The notes: generated by a model not told the origin, from the sequence alone. DNA of 58,075 nt from Clostridia bacterium (GCA_029101305.1 JAQXQS010000147.1:1-58075); one strand, 5' to 3'; numbered from the stretch's first letter, positions 44,774 to 54,494 are shown. Numbers and translations: made by a program.

Positions 44774-45811
44774 ATGAAGCCACTTAACAATGCCGAACAT
44801 ATTTTTAAATATCTTTATGAACATCAGATTAATTACAGCAATTATCAGGAACATGAAAAAGCTCTTTGTTCTTTTTTTCCTGATAAAGCTTCTTATGACG
44901 AATTCATTAAGTCTAATCTGCAGCCCTTTAATTTTTTAAGCTACCAGGATTTCCTTCCAGATACAGAGCATATGGACGCATTTTTTCATCCCCGTTTTAT
45001 TCAACAGCAGGCTCATTCCCATAATTTTTTTGAAATGAAATATCAATTACAGGGAACCAGTACTGTTACAATTGGAAATGAAGCTATTGTTTTGAAAGAA
45101 AATGATATATTACTGATTGCACCATCCATTCCACATCTTACCGAAATATTTGACGCAAGTTCTTATATGATTAACGTAGTAATCATACCAGAATATATTT
45201 CGTTGCTATTCCCCCGATTACTATCATTTTCAAACACATTCAAAGACTTCTTTTTAACGTCCCAAAATGATACTGGTAATTTTACACCTTACATGCACCT
45301 TCATATAAAATATCCTGAAGAAATCGTATATCTGGTAAAGCGAATTTTCCACTATTATTCACCACCACGAAAAACTTTTTCCCACCTTAATTCGCTTATT
45401 ACTGAATCCGAATTAGAAAGTCTTTTTCTTTTGCTCTTACAAAAGCAGAGCTTTGTAGAAAAATATTACAACGTGCAGCAAAACCAATCAATCAAACAAA
45501 TGATAGACTATATTATTGATCATCTGGACAGTATTTCTTTTGCAGAATTTGCTGATTACTTTCATTACAGTCAGTCTTACGCCAGCCGTTTTATCAAGAA
45601 ATATACCGGCATGACTTTCACTGACCTTGTAAAAAATATGCGTTTGAAAAAAGCTGCAAGCCTTCTTTGTTCAACTTCCTTAACTGTAGAACAGGTTGCC
45701 CTTCAAACTGGATATTCTGGAAGAACAAATTTTTACCAGAGCTTTCAGAAGCATTATGGCGTCACCCCTTCTGAATTCCGAAAGAACAAAAGAATACCGG
45801 CGGACCTTTAA
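44774..45811 (+). CDS. AraC-family transcriptional regulator with cupin sensor
   Basis: This 345-residue regulator has a cupin-like N-terminal/middle domain (HSHNFFEMKYQLQGTSTVTI) and a C-terminal AraC double helix-turn-helix (SFAEFADYFHYSQSYASRFIKKYTG, VALQTGYSGRTNFYQSFQKHYG). It is divergent from the tannase-like gene with 234 bp between, so it probably activates it in response to a plant phenolic or sugar (inference). Its stop codon lies inside its own terminator stem. Confidence 0.92.
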   Translation: MKPLNNAEHIFKYLYEHQINYSNYQEHEKALCSFFPDKASYDEFIKSNLQPFNFLSYQDFLPDTEHMDAFFHPRFIQQQAHSHNFFEMKYQLQGTSTVTIGNEAIVLKENDILLIAPSIPHLTEIFDASSYMINVVIIPEYISLLFPRLLSFSNTFKDFFLTSQNDTGNFTPYMHLHIKYPEEIVYLVKRIFHYYSPPRKTFSHLNSLITESELESLFLLLLQKQSFVEKYYNVQQNQSIKQMIDYIIDHLDSISFAEFADYFHYSQSYASRFIKKYTGMTFTDLVKNMRLKKAASLLCSTSLTVEQVALQTGYSGRTNFYQSFQKHYGVTPSEFRKNKRIPADL

Positions 45812-45831
45812 TCCCGCCGGTATTCTTTTGG
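45790..45831 (+). terminator. Terminator overlapping the AraC-gene stop
   Basis: AAGAATACCGGCGG (45790-45803) pairs perfectly with CCGCCGGTATTCTT (45814-45827), then TTTGG and a second ATTCTTTTT. The stop codon lies in the loop. Confidence 0.85.
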
Positions 45832-45859
45832 TATTCTTTTTCTATTCTCTTTTCATTTT

Positions 45860-47164
45860 CTATTTATTTACTTCCCCGAAGCATTCCTCAACTTTTCTGA
45901 TAACTTCCTTATCCAGCCAGCCTCTGCCGCCCATATCTTCCAGAATCCCACAAGCTTTTTCATGGGACATTTCCTTTTTATATGGCCGGCTCTCTGTCAG
46001 CGCCTGATAGATATCAGCACATGCCATGATTCGCTCCTGGGTATTCAATTCCTCTCCTGTTTTTCCAAAAGGATATCCACTGCCGTCCAGATGTTCATGA
46101 TGAAAAGCTGCCCAATCCCTCATCTCATGGAAATTATCAATTTCTGCCAAAATATAATAGGTGTAAGCAGCATGATGCTTCATGATTGCAAACTCATCAT
46201 CCGTAAGGCGCCCCGGTTTTTCCAGAATCTCATTTCCAATGGCTACCTTTCCAATATCATGCAGCGCACCAGCCAGATACATCTTCTGTGCTGTCTCCTC
46301 ATCAAAACCCATGAAGCGTGCCAGTCTCTCAGCAGTCTCTGCTACTCCAATAGAATGTGTGCTGGTAAAAGGAGATTTATAATCAACGATTCGGGCAAAA
46401 AACTTTGCCAGCTCTTTTATCTGGGAAAAATCAAGCTCCTTTGTTTCACGTGAAACTCTATTCCACAGCTTTTTTTCCAGATCTTTTTGTTTCAGAGACA
46501 GGAAATGTTCCTCTGTAAATGCTGCACGGAAACCATTTATGCACTCTTCATCCACAACTGAGCCATTGATTTGTGTGATAAAATTATCCCCCTGCTTCCA
46601 GGTATCTTCTGCAAACTCTTCTTTTCCATAATCCCGGTCCAGCAAATCACAAAAATGTATAATTCTTGCAAAAAGCGGAACCTCCTTCCAGTTTTTCCCG
46701 AAAGGACCACTTCCATCTGCATTTTCATGGTGATACAATATTACATTTTTTACATCTGTATGAAAAGGAAGGTTGCGGATATTTTTTTCGCCCAGGGCAC
46801 AATGAATGCCAAGCTGTGGTACTGCTTTGCCACTTATGTCATTACCATCCTCATTCCTTACTGAACCTGCAGTGAAATTTTTATTCGGGCTTTTATCCAA
46901 GCTTTCATTCGAGCCATCGTTCTGACTTTCATCCATCCCCTGCAGTTCTTCCTGTATATACTGTGTAAGTGCATTATCATGCAGCAAAGCACACACAGTC
47001 AGATCCTGCAGCTTTTTCCCCTGGATTCCCATCTGCTGTGCCATGCACACACTCATATATGCCACACGCTTCGCATGTTTATCTGTTACATGGACCAGCT
47101 CCGCCTCTACGCAGTCTAACGCGTAGGAGCAGGCTGCCATCAGACCTAAAACATCTAATTCCAT
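45860..47164 (-). CDS. HD-GYP c-di-GMP phosphodiesterase
   Basis: This 434-residue soluble protein has two HD halves. The first (about 20-215) has CALLHDN and a HHE-like YHHENADGSGPFGKNW. The second (about 255-430) is a full HD-GYP domain: ALHDIGKVAIG, KHHAAYTYYIL, HHEHLDGSGYPFG (the GYP motif) and ACADIYQALTESRPYK. It should hydrolyse c-di-GMP. It ends the operon with the GGDEF sensor and sugar-binding lipoprotein, 18 bp after the former. A synthase and a degrader in one operon imply local, ligand-set c-di-GMP control. Confidence 0.92.
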   Translation of the reverse strand: MELDVLGLMAACSYALDCVEAELVHVTDKHAKRVAYMSVCMAQQMGIQGKKLQDLTVCALLHDNALTQYIQEELQGMDESQNDGSNESLDKSPNKNFTAGSVRNEDGNDISGKAVPQLGIHCALGEKNIRNLPFHTDVKNVILYHHENADGSGPFGKNWKEVPLFARIIHFCDLLDRDYGKEEFAEDTWKQGDNFITQINGSVVDEECINGFRAAFTEEHFLSLKQKDLEKKLWNRVSRETKELDFSQIKELAKFFARIVDYKSPFTSTHSIGVAETAERLARFMGFDEETAQKMYLAGALHDIGKVAIGNEILEKPGRLTDDEFAIMKHHAAYTYYILAEIDNFHEMRDWAAFHHEHLDGSGYPFGKTGEELNTQERIMACADIYQALTESRPYKKEMSHEKACGILEDMGGRGWLDKEVIRKVEECFGEVNK

Positions 47165-47182
47165 ATAGAATAATTTCCCCTC

Positions 47183-48628
47183 TTACTTCATCTTAAAAGC
47201 GCCTTTTCCATGCTGCTTCACATCATACAAGGCCGCATCTGCTGCTCTGCACAAGGATACGAAATCCTCTCCCTGCTCTGGGAAAGCAGAACCTCCGGCG
47301 CTTGCAGACAACTCCACCTCTTCGCCTGTAGACAACGTCAGATGAGAAATCAGCCTCTGGAAATCTGCCATATAATTCCGCACTTCCTCTGCATTCATAT
47401 TTTTCAGATAAGCAACGAACTCATCCCCGCCATATCTTCCAATAATACTGTCCTGTGGAAAACAGGTTCGCATCATTTCTGCAAAGTGCTTCAGGCACAA
47501 ATCTCCGTTGTTATGTCCATAAGTGTCATTATATTTTTTGAAATTATCTACATCAATAAATACAAAATATCCAGGAGTCTTCTTACTAAGTTCTCCTTCC
47601 AGCGCACTCTGGAATGCCCTGCGGTTCAAAATTCCTGTAAGCGCATCTGTAGCCGACAAGCCCATGTACATCTTCTTATCTTTTTTCTCCAGGAACACAA
47701 TGGTAAGCATATACAAAACCGTGAAGCCCACAAGAATACTGCCATATACTCCACCCCACGCTGAAAAATGCTGGGTAATATCTGAAATATTCTTATTCGT
47801 AAGTTCAACGATCACATACCAGCCCGGCATACCTGAAATGCTGCAATAAGATATAGTAGATGCTTCATCTCTGATCGTCACGGAAAATCTGCCTTCCTTT
47901 TTCCCGGACTGCATATCCTTTACCCACTGATTATATGAATAATCCGCATCGTACTGGAAATACCTCTGCTGAAGCAGAAGATTGTTCCAATTTCCTGCTA
48001 TATTGGAGGCATCACTGATACAAGTGATATAATTCTCCGAATCAGCTTTCAGAAGATGGACGCTGATCTTGCCCTGCAGCAGCTCATAATCCCCAAGCTG
48101 TCTCAGATTCTCGATCATAATCGATACGTAAAGAGAATGAATCCTTGCAGACTCTTTCATAGGAACAAAAACTGTCATAACCATGCTTCCGTTCTCACTT
48201 GACTGATACGGATCTGAATTAAAAGTGGTGTCTGTACTTAACGCAAGCTTATCAAGCCCTTCTTTTTTTATATCAGAGGCTGTACATGAGCTGCCATATA
48301 TTTCTCCATTATTCAGAATGATTCCGATGTTACTGAACACTGTCTCATCCAAATTTTCTTCCAGCTGTTTCTGGATTTCCTCCAGACTGGAATTTCCCAT
48401 GGACTGGATCATCTTTACATCCTCCTGGGCAAAATTCTGAAGGTATTCCATGGAATCGTTCATTCGTTCCGCATACAATCCGGTGATCAGCTCGAGATGC
48501 TGGGTATTAAAATTTCTGGCAATCCTTGACAGATGAAAATAAGCGGCTATAACAATTGCCAGACAGACGGTCAGATACAGGACCAACAGCATTTTTCTTT
48601 TTGTTTTGTGTTTTCTACGGTCTTTCAT
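47183..48628 (-). CDS. Membrane sensor diguanylate cyclase (extracellular Cache-like domain + GGDEF)
   Basis: This 481-residue protein has a helix at about 13-34, an extracellular sensor of about 250 residues, a second helix (YGSILVGFTVLYMLTIVFLE) and a C-terminal GGDEF domain. The active loop is GRYGGDEF; DALTGILNRRAF and VDVDNFKKYNDTYGH-like segments are intact. Its ATG overlaps the preceding binding-protein stop by 4 bp. The lipoprotein may present its ligand to this sensor at the outer face of the membrane, as sugar-binding proteins do for LytS/YesM-type kinases (inference). Confidence 0.93.
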   Translation of the reverse strand: MKDRRKHKTKRKMLLVLYLTVCLAIVIAAYFHLSRIARNFNTQHLELITGLYAERMNDSMEYLQNFAQEDVKMIQSMGNSSLEEIQKQLEENLDETVFSNIGIILNNGEIYGSSCTASDIKKEGLDKLALSTDTTFNSDPYQSSENGSMVMTVFVPMKESARIHSLYVSIMIENLRQLGDYELLQGKISVHLLKADSENYITCISDASNIAGNWNNLLLQQRYFQYDADYSYNQWVKDMQSGKKEGRFSVTIRDEASTISYCSISGMPGWYVIVELTNKNISDITQHFSAWGGVYGSILVGFTVLYMLTIVFLEKKDKKMYMGLSATDALTGILNRRAFQSALEGELSKKTPGYFVFIDVDNFKKYNDTYGHNNGDLCLKHFAEMMRTCFPQDSIIGRYGGDEFVAYLKNMNAEEVRNYMADFQRLISHLTLSTGEEVELSASAGGSAFPEQGEDFVSLCRAADAALYDVKQHGKGAFKMK

Positions 48629-49713
48629 GATTCTTCGTTCTCCATAAGATAATCCTGATCGATCATGGTCACTCCGGTATCAAAATACTTTTGTTGGGAT
48701 TTTTCTCCTTTTATGAAAGAATCCAACATATGCATTCCCAGATATCCCATCTGATCCTGCTTCTGCAGCAAAGCAGCCGCCTGATAATCCGGATTTTCGA
48801 TGATTTCCTTTGTTTCATCTGCCAGATCAAAGCCCACCATGGCCACGTCTGACCGCTTTTTTGCCAAAAGTGTATTCACAATACCTACCGTAGACGTATT
48901 ATTACATCCGAAAAAGCCCTTTATCTTTTCATTTTCTTTCAGAAGCGCCTCTGCGTCTGACTGCGCCTTTTTCACACTGCCACCATTAATACGGATATCC
49001 TGGGCAATGCCCCATTTCTCCGGCGCATAATTTGTCCAGTAATCAAGAAAGCCGGAAATCCTGTTTACCATTGCCTGGGAGGTATCTGAGGATAACAGGA
49101 TTCCCACCTCCAGCTCCTCTGAAGGCGAATTGCCTGCCTCATTCAGCATTTCCAGAATTTCCTCTGCTGCCATTTTCCCAGCCGCAATATTATCCGTCAT
49201 GTAGCAGGCATCATATTCTGTACTATTAATAGAAGAATCAATAAGAACCAATGGAATCTCATCTGCATAAGCTTTCTCACAGCTTTCTACAAGGAAACTG
49301 GAATTCGCCGGAGCAAGCAGTATTCCGTTCGCGCCCTGCTCCATAGCCTGATTCACCAGAGAAATCTGCCCGGAAATGTCCGTCTCATTATCAATTCCGC
49401 CAAGATAGACAGCTTCGTCCATCTCTTTTGCGGCATCCGAAATCCCCTCAATTACAGACTTCCAGTATGCCCCATGGTAATTCTTCAGGATAACATAGAT
49501 TTTCTTCTCACTTTCCGGATTGGAAATGCAGGTATATTCCACGACAGCAGATTCTTCTGTCTGTTCCTCCGTTGAGGAAGCATTTTTGTTCCAGCTGCCG
49601 ACTATGCCAGCACAACCGCTCAGACTGAAGCCCAATGAAACAGCTCCAAATGCAGAAATCAGATATGTAGTTGTTTTTTTTCTTAAATATGCTGTCTTTT
49701 TGTACTTTTGCAT
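48625..49713 (-). CDS. Sugar-binding lipoprotein (RbsB-like, periplasmic-binding type 1)
   Basis: This 362-residue protein has an N-terminal signal and lipobox LSGC (Cys34), then a ribose/galactose-binding fold: KKIYVILKNYHGAYWKSVIEG, GANGILLAPANSSFL, DEIPLVLIDSSINS, FFGCNNTSTVGIVNTLL and VAMVGFDLADE. No permease or ATPase follows; instead the next two genes make and break c-di-GMP. It is therefore probably a sensory, not transport, binding protein. It is the first gene of the three-gene operon. Confidence 0.9.
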   Translation of the reverse strand: MQKYKKTAYLRKKTTTYLISAFGAVSLGFSLSGCAGIVGSWNKNASSTEEQTEESAVVEYTCISNPESEKKIYVILKNYHGAYWKSVIEGISDAAKEMDEAVYLGGIDNETDISGQISLVNQAMEQGANGILLAPANSSFLVESCEKAYADEIPLVLIDSSINSTEYDACYMTDNIAAGKMAAEEILEMLNEAGNSPSEELEVGILLSSDTSQAMVNRISGFLDYWTNYAPEKWGIAQDIRINGGSVKKAQSDAEALLKENEKIKGFFGCNNTSTVGIVNTLLAKKRSDVAMVGFDLADETKEIIENPDYQAAALLQKQDQMGYLGMHMLDSFIKGEKSQQKYFDTGVTMIDQDYLMENEES

Positions 49714-49852
49714 ATTTGTGCATTCTCCCGACGGTTTTATTTCTTGTAATATGTTAGAAAAATCAATATATTACAATTATATTCTCTGCCCGGATATGCT
49801 GTCAATGCAATGTTCGTGCACAGCTTGAATTACATTTTCTCCAAATAAAAAG

Positions 49853-49925
49853 CACTCCCGGCAGGATTCGAACCTGCAAAAACACGATCCGTAGTCGTGT
49901 GCCTTATCCATTAGACAACGGGAGC
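49853..49925 (-). tRNA. tRNA-Arg (anticodon ACG)
   Basis: A complete 73-nt cloverleaf on the minus strand. The acceptor is GCTCCCG with CGGGAGT (terminal G-U), the anticodon stem CACGA with loop CTACGGA (ACG, expected to be edited to ICG), and the T arm contains GGTTCGAATCC. CCA is not encoded. Confidence 0.95.
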
Positions 49926-49954
49926 ATGGTCAGTCTTTTTCCTGACCTGTTTGT

Positions 49955-49983
49955 AGTCTATCGCAGTTGACGTAAAAAGACAA
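49955..49983 (-). promoter_or_regulatory. Promoter of tRNA-Arg(ACG)
   Basis: Minus strand TTGTCT, 17-bp spacer, TAGACT. The -10 ends 29 bp before the tRNA. Confidence 0.6.
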
Positions 49984-50005
49984 TTCAACCCGTAGTTTAA
50001 ATAGC

Positions 50006-50047
50006 CAAAAAGACCGGAAAAGATCCTCCTCGCACCATTTCCGGTCT
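50006..50047 (-). terminator. Terminator of the amino-acid operon
   Basis: AGACCGGAAA (50011-50020) pairs with TTTCCGGTCT (50038-50047); five T follow on the minus strand. It lies 86 bp past the ygeY stop. Confidence 0.85.
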
Positions 50048-50132
50048 ATAATATCTATAATATCCTACAGTGAAAACTCTCTTTTCATATACAGGTAAAT
50101 CATCCTTGCTGCAGCGTGAAATCACTTCGTAT

Positions 50133-51323
50133 TCACTTTTCCCCAAGCAGCGCTTTCATAATTCCCACATAACACGCAGATACATTCGTCAGGTCTTTCA
50201 CCTCCACATATTCATCGATGGTATGTGCCAGATTCTCTCTTGCGGGTCCCATTCCAATTGTGCGGATACCAGCTTCCCCTGCATAGTGGCTTCCATTCGT
50301 GCAGAAATTGTAAGTGGTTATTTCAGGAGAAAATCCATCCTTTTCCAATTGGGATTTTATTTTTGTCACCCACTCTTCTTCCATATCAAACAGCCATCCT
50401 GGGAAAAAGCGCTCACCCTGGATTTCTTCTCCGGTATAGCATTTCTCTTTTCCCACTGCATAAGAAACCTTATAAGAAAACTGCGAATCCTTCTCCTTCA
50501 GTTCTTCCATTTTCTCAATAATCGGCTGAAGGACGCTTTCTTTCGTTTCCCCCACCAGAAGTCTGCGGTCATAGGTCGCACGACAATATTCCGGTACTAC
50601 AGACGCACCAGGATATGGGGAAGACTTCACATCTGTCAACTCCAGGATTCCCTTGCCCAGCTTATCCTGGAACGGTGGTATAATCTGACGGATTGCCTGT
50701 ATGGCTTCACACATTTTGTACACTGCATTCACACCTTTTTCCGGATTTGCCGAATGTGCCGGTACTCCAAAGGTCTCCACCACTATTTCAGCCCGTCCCC
50801 GCTGTCCCACTTTCAGATTCATCTCAGAAGCTTCGCCAATTACCACGTAATCCGGTCTGACTTTCTCGCTTATTTTACGTGCTGCGACGCCTTCAAAGCA
50901 TTCTTCATGCACAACTCCAGCCACATATACATCTCCTGCAAAATCCTTTCCATTCTCCGTAGCATATCTCTGCGCAGCGACTGTAAATGCAGCTACCGCC
51001 CCTTTCATATCAGCTGCGCCTCTGCCATAAAGCTTTCCATCCTCAACCACAGAATGAAACGGATCGTGCTTCCAATCCTTCAGATTTCCAACCGGAACGG
51101 TATCTATATGTCCGTCAAACAGAACTTTAGGGCCGGGATTCTTCCCTTTAATATGACCGATCACGTTTCCATAACAGTCTGTCTCTATCTCATCAAAAAC
51201 GCCAGCTTTTTCCATATATTCCTTTAAGGTTTCCGCCACTTTATCTTCGCAGCCTGAATAGCTCTGGCAGTTTATCAGACTTTGTGCCAGTTCAATTACC
51301 TTCTCATCCCATTTTTCACTCAT
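50133..51323 (-). CDS. ygeY: YgeY-type M20 hydrolase
   Basis: This 396-residue M20 metallopeptidase/deacylase is of the group annotated as YgeY, a selenium-metabolism-linked hydrolase. Metal ligands are seen in LFDGHIDTVP and YGRGAADMKG, the catalytic Glu in HEECFEG and another ligand in GEASEMN. C-terminal TNGSHYAG and TIDEYVEVKDL match. In enterobacteria ygeY sits in a purine/selenium cluster; here it ends an amino-acid uptake operon after a racemase and a kinase-like gene. It probably hydrolyses an N-acyl or related amino-acid derivative; the substrate is unknown. Confidence 0.9.
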   Translation of the reverse strand: MSEKWDEKVIELAQSLINCQSYSGCEDKVAETLKEYMEKAGVFDEIETDCYGNVIGHIKGKNPGPKVLFDGHIDTVPVGNLKDWKHDPFHSVVEDGKLYGRGAADMKGAVAAFTVAAQRYATENGKDFAGDVYVAGVVHEECFEGVAARKISEKVRPDYVVIGEASEMNLKVGQRGRAEIVVETFGVPAHSANPEKGVNAVYKMCEAIQAIRQIIPPFQDKLGKGILELTDVKSSPYPGASVVPEYCRATYDRRLLVGETKESVLQPIIEKMEELKEKDSQFSYKVSYAVGKEKCYTGEEIQGERFFPGWLFDMEEEWVTKIKSQLEKDGFSPEITTYNFCTNGSHYAGEAGIRTIGMGPARENLAHTIDEYVEVKDLTNVSACYVGIMKALLGEK

Positions 51324-51329
51324 GGTATA

Positions 51330-51935
51330 TTACTCCTCCTCACCCGTTTTCGTACGGATCATCGTTTCCAGAATTTTTACACAGCCATCAATTCCAAAAG
51401 TCTCCCGGTTTATGGTCAGATCCTTCTTTTTCTTATGGCTCCATTTTCCCATGGAATAAAAACGATAGTAATTGTCCCGCGCCGCATCCATCTTTTTTAC
51501 CAGCTTCTTTGCTTCCTTAGCTGAAATATGATGCTTCTTCATAATATTGTCGATTCGAAAGCTTTCCGGAGCATAGATAAACACACTCAACACGTCCGGC
51601 TCATCGTGAAGTACATAATCTGATAATCGTCCTATAATGATGCAGGACTCTTTTGCATACAAATCTCGCATAACCTGTGCTTCCTGATGAAAAAGCTTGT
51701 CCTCCTGCGCCGAATTAATACGTCCATTTCCCAGATACGGATCCATAAAACGTCGTTCCACATTCTCATCATACCCGCATACAGAGTTGACGTCTACTCC
51801 TGATTTTGCAGCTGCCCTGGCAAGCAGCTCTTTATCATAAAGCTTTACTCCCAGACGTTCTGAAAGTACTTTTCCTATTTCATGACCTTCTGCCCCAAAC
51901 TCACGGCTGATGGTCAGCACAAAATGCTTTCCCAT
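51330..51935 (-). CDS. Cytidylate-kinase-like protein
   Basis: This 201-residue P-loop-superfamily protein is of the Cmk-like family. It begins LTISREFGAEGHEIGKVLSERLG, where the usual Walker A is degenerate, and has CIIIGRLSDYVL and KMDAARDNYYRFYSMGKW. Such proteins are abundant in Lachnospiraceae and distinct from true Cmk, and their substrate is unknown. It is 6 bp upstream of ygeY and 17 bp downstream of the racemase. Confidence 0.85.
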   Translation of the reverse strand: MGKHFVLTISREFGAEGHEIGKVLSERLGVKLYDKELLARAAAKSGVDVNSVCGYDENVERRFMDPYLGNGRINSAQEDKLFHQEAQVMRDLYAKESCIIIGRLSDYVLHDEPDVLSVFIYAPESFRIDNIMKKHHISAKEAKKLVKKMDAARDNYYRFYSMGKWSHKKKKDLTINRETFGIDGCVKILETMIRTKTGEEE

Positions 51936-51952
51936 AATTTGCCTCCTGCATT

Positions 51953-52999
51953 TTATTCATATAATTTTTTCACATATTTGCTGGTAAAAGCCCGCATCAC
52001 GGCAAAATATCCCAGACGGAAACAGATCTTATCCCCTGTCTTAAACTTTCTCTCACAGTCTGTGACATCTACGATCAGATGATCACTGCTGGCTCCGATG
52101 ATTTCCACACCTTTATCTACAGGCCACATGGTTTCTATATCAACATCCTGCCTGCCAAGGGCACAGATTGCTCTCTTTCTGATTCCCTTGTCTGTAAAAA
52201 CAGGTACATGTCCGTAACTGTCTGCTCCGATCCGTCCAATTGGCATGGATGGCTTTTCCTTTGATTCAATGATCGCAGCCTCCATAATAAATGCGTCATT
52301 ACTTGTTCCAGGCAAATATTCATAGTTTGTACGCTCTCTTCCGAACAACACAGATTCCCCAAGGCGAAGATTATTAATCCCTTCCGGAATTCCATTCTCC
52401 ATCATCAGATGAACCGTCGCCGAATTGCCGCCGCTGATACACACCGTTGCATCGTATTTTTTTGCCAGACTAAGAAGCCGGTTCATTTTCTCTTCATCCG
52501 ATTGCACAAAAGAAAAACAGGTCAGATTTGTACCAAGTCCATACAAATCCAACCCCTTTGCCTGCTTTGCATAGTTTATTGCTTCTACCAGATGTTCCTC
52601 TTCAAAATATCCTTCGCGAAGATCTCCCAGATCAACCATCAGAATTACTTTGTGTTTCTTTTTTAACTCTATCGCCTGCCGGTTAAGTGCTTTAAGTGTG
52701 GTAAGTTCTGAATTTACTGATACGTCACAGAACTGGACCACGTCTCTCGCCTCAGACACGGACGGCATACGGATAAGCCATTTTTCACATGGCAGCTTCT
52801 CATAATTTTTGATATTTTCAATTCTGGAATCTCCCAGTCTTTTAATTCCCTGGTTCACCAGGGTTTCAGCAATCTTCTCTTCACCACCAAATACCTTAGT
52901 TACACCAGTTATTTCTATATGGTATTTTCTGGTCAGTTCTTTCATGACTCTTGCATTTTCTGCAATTTTATCCAAGTTAATATGTACGCATGGATACAA
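51953..52999 (-). CDS. Alanine/ornithine-racemase-family PLP enzyme
   Basis: This 348-residue fold-III PLP enzyme has the PLP lysine in EITGVTKVFGG, GDSRIENI, and MVDLGDLREGY. It resembles the ornithine racemase/YhfX group that interconverts amino-acid enantiomers. The start is placed at a TTG (52999-52997) behind AAGGGAG, giving MYPCVHINLDKI. An ATG at 53089 would overlap the transporter ATPase by 53 bp and add 30 unlike residues. With the upstream transporter it suggests uptake and racemisation of a basic or other amino acid (inference). Confidence 0.85.
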   Translation of the reverse strand: MYPCVHINLDKIAENARVMKELTRKYHIEITGVTKVFGGEEKIAETLVNQGIKRLGDSRIENIKNYEKLPCEKWLIRMPSVSEARDVVQFCDVSVNSELTTLKALNRQAIELKKKHKVILMVDLGDLREGYFEEEHLVEAINYAKQAKGLDLYGLGTNLTCFSFVQSDEEKMNRLLSLAKKYDATVCISGGNSATVHLMMENGIPEGINNLRLGESVLFGRERTNYEYLPGTSNDAFIMEAAIIESKEKPSMPIGRIGADSYGHVPVFTDKGIRKRAICALGRQDVDIETMWPVDKGVEIIGASSDHLIVDVTDCERKFKTGDKICFRLGYFAVMRAFTSKYVKKLYE

Positions 53000-53036
53000 A
53001 TCCGACCACTCCCTTATCTGTTTACTCTGAAAGTTT

Positions 53037-53762
53037 TTACAAAACACTGGCAAGGAAATTCCTGCATCTTTCCGTTTTCGGGTGCGCAAACATTTCTTCT
53101 GGCTTTTCCTCTTCTACAATGTAGCCGTCATCCATAAAAATGATCCGGTCTGCAACATCTCTTGCAAATCCCATTTCATGTGTAACCACAACCATGGTCA
53201 TGCCTTCCTTTGCAAGCTCCTTCATAACATCCAGAACTTCTCCTACCATTTCCGGATCCAGCGCACTTGTAGGCTCATCAAACAACATAATCTTCGGGTT
53301 CATTGCAAGTGCCCTGGCTATTGCCACACGCTGCTTCTGTCCTCCTGATAAAGTTACCGGATACACATCCTTTTTATCCAGAAGTCCCACACGGTTCAGC
53401 AGCTGCTCCGCTTTTGCAATTGCATCTGCCTTGGACATTTTTTTCAGCATAGTCGGTGCCAGGATCATATTCTGCAGCACAGTGTAGTTTGGGAAAAGAT
53501 TAAAATGCTGAAATACCATGCCGATATTTTCACGGAACTGATTGATTTTCTTTATTTCGGAAATATTTTCTCCAAGAATCACAATATCTCCATCCTGTTT
53601 TTCTTCCAGCTTGTTCAGGCATCTGAGCAAGGTAGATTTTCCAGAGCCAGACGGCCCAATCAGGCAAATCACTTCGCCCTCTTCTACATTAAAGGAGATA
53701 TCCTTCAGGACCTCCAGATCTCCAAATACTTTATGTAAATGTTTTACCTCTATAATTGCCAT
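53037..53762 (-). CDS. Polar amino-acid ABC transporter ATPase (GlnQ-like)
   Basis: This 241-residue ATPase has Walker [10 protein letters not shown], the Q-loop [12 protein letters not shown], signature LSGGQKQR and Walker [15 protein letters not shown]. It is typical of the PAAT family and works with the permease 12 bp upstream and the binding protein at 55429. Confidence 0.96.
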   Translation of the reverse strand: MAIIEVKHLHKVFGDLEVLKDISFNVEEGEVICLIGPSGSGKSTLLRCLNKLEEKQDGDIVILGENISEIKKINQFRENIGMVFQHFNLFPNYTVLQNMILAPTMLKKMSKADAIAKAEQLLNRVGLLDKKDVYPVTLSGGQKQRVAIARALAMNPKIMLFDEPTSALDPEMVGEVLDVMKELAKEGMTMVVVTHEMGFARDVADRIIFMDDGYIVEEEKPEEMFAHPKTERCRNFLASVL

Positions 53763-53774
53763 AATTCATTTCTC

Positions 53775-54428
53775 CTAACGTTTGTCATAGCTGAGTCTGC
53801 GCTCTACTTTCTTGGAAAGCCATGTCAGAGCGGTGATCAATACAATATAAATGATTGCGGCATAAGAATATAATTCAAAAGCTTTATAGTTTCTAGCAAT
53901 AATGGTTTTTGCAGTCATTGTCAGCTCATTGACACTGATTGCGGAAAGAATTGCAGTATCCTTCAGACTGCTGATAAACTGGTTCATAAGAGACGGAATC
54001 ATGATCTTTACCGCCTGGGGAAGAACGATTTTTCTCATAGTCTGGAAATAGCTTAAACCAAGGCTTCTGGCCGCTTCCATCTGACCATAATCAATGGCCT
54101 GAATACCTGCTCTGAATATCTCTGCCATATAAGCAGAAGCATTGATTCCAAGGATAATGATTGCCGCAAGCACCAGTGTCATAGAGTTTTTGATTACGCC
54201 AAAATACAAAAAAAGTGCCAGAATCATAAGGGGAATTCCTCTTATAATTGTGATATACACACTGGCAATCTTCTGTAAAATACGACTGTTGCTGATTGAA
54301 AAAATACAAAGTACAATGCCAAGCGCCACCGCCAGGAGAATACCAAAAATCGCTATTATAATTGTCAGTTTTAAACCTTCCATCAACCGTGGAAAGTATT
54401 CTATAAAATTGGAAAAATAATCTGCCAT
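53775..54428 (-). CDS. Polar amino-acid ABC transporter permease
   Basis: This 217-residue permease has about five helices and the EAA loop QMEAARSLGLSYFQTMRKIVLPQA. The start at 54428 is set by AAAGAGGT; the frame is open a further 78 bp upstream but runs into the stem-loop region. A single permease gene implies a homodimer. Confidence 0.95.
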   Translation of the reverse strand: MADYFSNFIEYFPRLMEGLKLTIIIAIFGILLAVALGIVLCIFSISNSRILQKIASVYITIIRGIPLMILALFLYFGVIKNSMTLVLAAIIILGINASAYMAEIFRAGIQAIDYGQMEAARSLGLSYFQTMRKIVLPQAVKIMIPSLMNQFISSLKDTAILSAISVNELTMTAKTIIARNYKAFELYSYAAIIYIVLITALTWLSKKVERRLSYDKR

Positions 54429-54494
54429 AATGTACCTCTTTATTATCGGATTTCTTTTTGTTTCCCTTAAAAAGTTCCCTTTTTTGCCTGTCAT

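Noticed and set aside
50070-51227. 385-residue open frame on the plus strand
   Set aside because: Antisense to ygeY; composition is that of a shadow and the minus-strand gene is clear.
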